This document shows positions 60,559 through 64,000 of a DNA stretch of 64,000 nucleotides, one piece after another. The first letter of the stretch is position 1. Each line of letters opens with the position of its first letter. The notes beneath the pieces were generated by a model, which had not been told where the DNA came from, did not search any database, and saw nothing but the letters and a program-made list of their open reading frames with translations. Both the position numbers and the translations under genes were made by a program. This stretch comes from Melastoma dodecandrum (taxonomy: Eukaryota > Streptophyta > Magnoliopsida > Myrtales > Melastomataceae): positions 62,001 through 126,000 of the forward strand of contig JARUPY010000050.1 in NCBI GenBank assembly GCA_029817715.1, read 5' to 3'.

Positions 60559-61296
60559 TGTTTAGCAACAGAAATTCTAGGCCACAGATCTCGGTCTCAT
60601 CTGTGGATCAACGGTCCAAAATACAGGCCCAAGGGACATGAAACATAGTAAGGAGGAGACCACGGAAACACACCAGGCGAATGCTTGTTGGGTGAAGCAG
60701 TCATCAAGCGACAGGGTTATTGGGCGACGGGCGACAAGGATCAACAAAGCGACAAGCGACAGTCAACTGGGCGAACGAGGAAACACTACGGCGAAGGCCA
60801 ATAGGCGGTGCGGACGATTAGTGGCTGTTAAGGCAGATTCCAGAAGATCTCAGGATTTAGAAGGGAATTGTTACCAAGTTTGATCATATGGAAAGAAGAT
60901 TTTCTATCAAGACTGGTGACAAAGGAAGCGTAATATATGTAATATTTCGTTACCGTACATACGTAGGTCTAGCTTAGTATAAATAGTCGTTCTTAGGCAT
61001 TGTATAAACACCTCTCTACAGACGGACTTATTGTCATTATTATTATCACGCATTCCAACGTTCAAGCTCTCCTTGTGCTCTTGCGTTTTTGCTTCCCTCT
61101 GAAAACATCGTCGATGGCATCCATAAATGCTTCTACTTAAGGGTGTACGTCCGCTGCCTTCCTCCTCTCTTTCTTTTTCATATGGCGACCACACACACAC
61201 ACATACAACGAACCTCTAGGCAACAGTTGCTCGTAGTGCCAGAGATTTCCAACATGTTTGGATCTGGCTTGTCCGCGGTCACTTTCGGAGCGAACA
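60559..61296 (+). repeat. 3' LTR of the Tat-like element
   Basis: 738 bp, TGTTTAGCAACA to GGAGCGAACA. It pairs with 36,157-36,849. Confidence 0.8.
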
Positions 61297-62010
61297 ATCG
61301 TGAAAATATTTCACATTTTAGGACATTTATTTTTGAAATTCCGCATATAATGTCATGAACTTTGCTTTATAAAAGTCAATTTCACTGCTTAAGGAATTCA
61401 ACTTTTATAAAAGCCGAATTCAAAGTATTATTTCAATAATTCCGAAGGTAAATGTGCTAAACTTTTCACGTTAATTAGAAACAAAGCTCCAAGAAATAGC
61501 TCGCTCACTTTCAGATGACGAATATTTTCTAACTCCTCCCCACCACCACCACCCCTACAAAATCGTCTGCGAACTAACGGTAAATAATAATGAAGCCCCT
61601 TTACAAGGGGATTTGTTGTGTTTGGACATATTAAATATTTGTACTTGAATATGGTCTAATCTATTAACTTATCTCCCTTCATGCAAAGGAAAAAAAAAGA
61701 GGAGTTTGTTACATTACAATGTCGCCGATATTCTAGATAAGATGTGCCAAATATATGCTATTCTTAAATTCCAAGCATCCTAAAATGGTGAATAAATCCA
61801 CGTAGTTGCTGTTTTTCAGGATAATGCAGCCCAAGTGGGGTGGGACAGGACACCCCACCACACCCAATTCATGAAAATGCATGATGAATAGACATTTAAC
61901 TTTTTTTTATCATTTCCCCTGCCTTCAATCACTTCATCATCTTCATTCTTCAACCCCCTCCAAAGAAAAACTAAGAAAACAAAAGGAGGGAGGAGGGGCG
62001 GCTGGTTGTA
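61297..62010. other. Non-coding sequence with one imperfect hairpin
   Basis: 61,365-61,413 forms an imperfect inverted repeat: CTTTATAAAAGTCAATT, a spacer of about 13 bases, then AATTCAACTTTTATAAAAG. A poly-A run lies near 61,690. The last 150 bp before 62,011 are probably the 5' UTR of the next gene. Nothing else is seen. Confidence 0.4.
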
Positions 62011-62628
62011 ATGAAATTGATGGCCTTAAGACAACCAAGGACACCACGTTTGGCTTCTTCCCTAACCCCTTGTAGGCCAATCCCCAGGAAGCACTCCTGC
62101 TCTGTCCTGATGCTTGCGGACAGCAACAACAGTTCCCAGGTGAGTAGGAGGAGGAACAGCAGTCCTCTGCAGATCAAGTCGATATCCGGAGACCAGGTAC
62201 TAAGTTGTTCCTCTCTAAAAAGCACTTCTTTTCAGTCACGATGATCGAGTAAGGAGCATATTTGAGATCGGAATTATGGTGTTAGGTGTTTGAGAATAAT
62301 TCAGAGGGAATAGTTTGTTACATGAGTGAAAGTGGGGAGATGATCTGTGAAGGGTATGATGAAGGCCCCAGGTATGATACCACCACCCCTACCCCTTCAA
62401 TGGTCTCTCCACTTCATTTTTCCAGGTAGGCCGAATCGCGAGAAACCCGAGACTGTATTATTCCTCACTGATCTTTGGTATAAATGGGTTCTTTTTTATT
62501 TCCCTTTTCTAATCAGGGATGCTGAGATCATTGATCTTCTGCAGAGGAACTGGGTTCGACTTGGTGATGGTAGCTGTCCATTGTACAAATTAGACAAAGG
62601 GGCTGCTGCTCTTCTGCAGGACTTTTAA
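62011..62628 (+). CDS. Small plant gene of unknown function, probable three exons
   Basis: Exon 1 starts at 62,011, or better at the second ATG at 62,020 (MALRQPRTPRLASSLTPC). It continues SCSVLMLADSNNSSQVSRRR and LQIKSISGDQ. Exon 2 (62,426-62,477, bounded by CCAG and GGTATA) gives RPNREKPETVLFLTDL and W shared with exon 3. Exon 3 (62,517-62,628) gives DAEIIDLLQRNWVRLGDGSC, PLYKLDKGAAALLQDF and a TAA. Exons 2 and 3 join in phase. The exon 1 donor is uncertain: GT at 62,197 gives the wrong phase, and one at 62,204 (A|GTTG) gives the right one. The N-terminus, rich in R, S and P with few acids, could be an organelle transit peptide. I do not recognise the family. It converges with the kinase gene. 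Confidence 0.5.
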
Positions 62629-63312
62629 GCCTATACAACAAATGAGTTGATCAGTTGTGTGTAATTGGAAGCTCGCATTCCCGTAAGATTTGTACCTTAT
62701 GAGGACCTGAAAAAGTGGGAATTTAACCTGGCACAAATGGCAATAAGGGGAAAGATGAATAAACGATGTCCCCTCTATGCAATTAGAGTTTTACACTCTT
62801 TCTGTTATTAGTCCTCTGTATTTCCATTCGCTTCCTGTCACAAATCTGACAGATTAGAGGCCGAAGGAGCATACGATTATCCATTGCCTTGTCTAACATC
62901 AGACTGAGTACAAAGGAACAGAATCATGCACAATCTTTCTTTCTACATGATGTTCATCATAAGCAGTTTTTGACTGTACCAAATGCCGAGCCAAAGATTA
63001 CCTCAAGCTTCACTAAAAATAAGACCTATGGAATAAGCTGTTTACAAAAGAACACGTTTCTTTTCTGTACATAAGATTTCCCCATCTCCGGGCATCTAAT
63101 ATTTGCACCTTGTGATAGGTTACTTCGGCTCAGTAAAAGTGAAAGCCTTAGCTACAAGCTTCCTATGTAAACAATTAAGGGTCTGAGTATTTTTTTTTTT
63201 TTCGACAACCCCTGAAAGAACTTCTTACCCAAAAGAATCGACCCTGGTAAAATGAAACAGATGTCATCTTACCACCGCAATCAACAAGTATCTGATGAAG
63301 AGAAAACATCTG
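62629..63312. other. Convergent 3' regions of the small gene and the FAB1-type kinase
   Basis: No coding sequence is supported. A poly-T run lies at about 63,190-63,203. The frame at 62,889-63,074 has no domain. These are probably the two 3' UTRs and the short spacer. Confidence 0.45.
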
Positions 63313-64000
63313 TCACCCCTCCAGTGGCGTGTCCTGTGTGTCTTCCTCACGCAGATCAGACTGTGATCCACTCGGGATGATAGTCGGAGGAGACCACTGA
63401 TCAGGAACCATGAGAAAATACATAGTCATAGCTTTCCTGAATCTCTTTTTGTATTGCTTTGGAGAAATCACAGTCGGAGGGGCATTCTTCGGCCCACCAA
63501 GAATTCCTGAAGCCTTGACCCAGGTCTCGAGGTGCTTGTCCCATGTGTATTGACGCATGAAGTCGATGATTCCGAGCACCAACTCGTGCTTCTCTTCATC
63601 GATCCCAACCAGTAATGAATAATCCATCACGTCAATGGACTGCAGGGCATAAAATCGTCAGTACCACAATGGCAGTACTGAAATAAGTAAATAGAGTTTC
63701 CCTCGAGAGTAAAGTTGGTGCTTTTCAATTGCTGTAATTGACTGAATATACTCGTCCACTGTTCCAATTATTCGATTGAAACTGTCATAAACTGTGTCCT
63801 TTATGCAAATTTCTACTACATCAGCATCATTGAATTTTTGGATTGGAAATTAGCATAGGACTAAATTTGTAAGTATTACACTCCCGAAAAGATTATTAAA
63901 AGAAGGATTTGTCATTCATCAGTGAAACAATTTTGCAACCAGGTATAAATCTACAAAAAAGAAGGGAAGGAGCTTACTGCAAGAAAAGAAGTATCATTCC
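63313..64000 (-). CDS. FAB1: 1-phosphatidylinositol-3-phosphate 5-kinase, FAB1/PIKfyve type (3' end)
   Basis: The last exon is 63,639-63,313 (108 aa). It reads [60 protein letters not shown] and [20 protein letters not shown], ending DTQDTPLEG. The penultimate exon enters at the window edge (64,000-63,978): WNDTSFLA. The intron between them (63,977-63,640) has GT/AG ends. This is the C-terminal part of the lipid kinase domain: the MDYSLL block, the [13 protein letters not shown] motif with its metal-binding D, and the K-rich activation region. FAB1 makes PtdIns(3,5)P2 on endosomes and the vacuole and controls vacuole size and sorting. The rest, including the CCT and FYVE parts, lies outside. 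The gene seems intact here. Confidence 0.93.

Larger units (their letters stand above)
36157..61296 (+). mobile_element. Tat-like Ty3/gypsy retrotransposon with two nested insertions
   Basis: LTRs of about 0.7 kb (36,157-36,849 and 60,559-61,296) enclose gag, protease, RT, RNase H, a second archaeal-type RNase H, integrase, and then 3.5 kb after pol with a long antisense reading frame. The PR-RT-RNH-aRNH-IN order and the antisense extra frame are known traits of the Tat lineage. Two insertions (38,785-41,275 and 41,917-52,157) split the gag-protease frame. Without them the element would be about 12.4 kb. Many stops and frameshifts make it inactive. No matching target-site duplication is seen at its outer ends (GGCTGC on the left, ATCGTG on the right). 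Confidence 0.85.

Overview
This is plant nuclear DNA, almost certainly from a dicotyledonous angiosperm. Three intact or partial host genes have plant-type intron-exon structure: a pectin methylesterase, the 20S proteasome subunit alpha-5, and the 3' end of a FAB1/PIKfyve-type lipid kinase. The rest is mostly layered LTR retrotransposons of plant lineages: Ty1/copia, CRM-like and Tekay-like chromoviruses, a Tat-like Ty3/gypsy element and a TRIM-like miniature element. There is no bacterial operon, CRISPR array or phage. I recognised no tRNA or rRNA gene.

Left third (1-27,000): a repeat graveyard. A copia element (about 1,258-12,129) has diverged LTRs. It is interrupted by an antisense CRM-like gypsy derivative (3,908-7,030) and carries a tandem duplication of its RT/RNase H end. 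It abuts a decayed copia in the opposite orientation (about 12,130-15,440). A third, Tnt1/Tork-like copia (about 16,533-21,591) has a TG...CA solo-LTR-like insertion inside its integrase, flanked by a 5-bp duplication. Next come a disrupted low-copy gene I cannot name (about 21,800-22,850), a dispersed repeat, and a small LTR retrotransposon (about 23,470-26,080) whose interior holds a PHD finger of the ATX3/4/5 trithorax-like type plus coiled-coil sequence. That looks like captured host coding sequence.

Middle (27,000-36,150): the gene island. An AT-rich tract packed with TTACTAA/TTAGTAA motifs (28,440-29,170) precedes a two-exon type-I pectin methylesterase (593 aa, + strand). Converging on it is a nine-coding-exon proteasome alpha-5 gene (237 aa, - strand). 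The two stop codons are about 380 bp apart.

Right half (36,157-61,296): one Tat-like gypsy element with about 0.7-kb LTRs, an archaeal-type second RNase H, and a long antisense reading frame with a plant-mobile-domain-like segment. Its gag frame is split by two later insertions that can be located to the base. One is 38,785-41,275, with a TATACT duplication. The other is 41,917-52,157, with a GTTCA duplication. The host frame is continuous across both. The larger insertion is itself a chimera: a 10-kb Tekay-type element with 2.2-kb LTRs, joined to the 3' half of a TRIM-like element. Without both insertions the Tat element would be about 12.4 kb.

Right edge (61,300-64,000): a small unrecognised plant gene (+ strand, about 62,011-62,628) converges with the last exons of the FAB1-type kinase (- strand), which runs off the window.

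No new enzymatic or defence system is visible. The observations most worth a second look are the PHD-carrying LTR element, the chimeric Tekay/TRIM insertion that behaves as one unit, and the antisense PMD-like reading frame of the Tat element.
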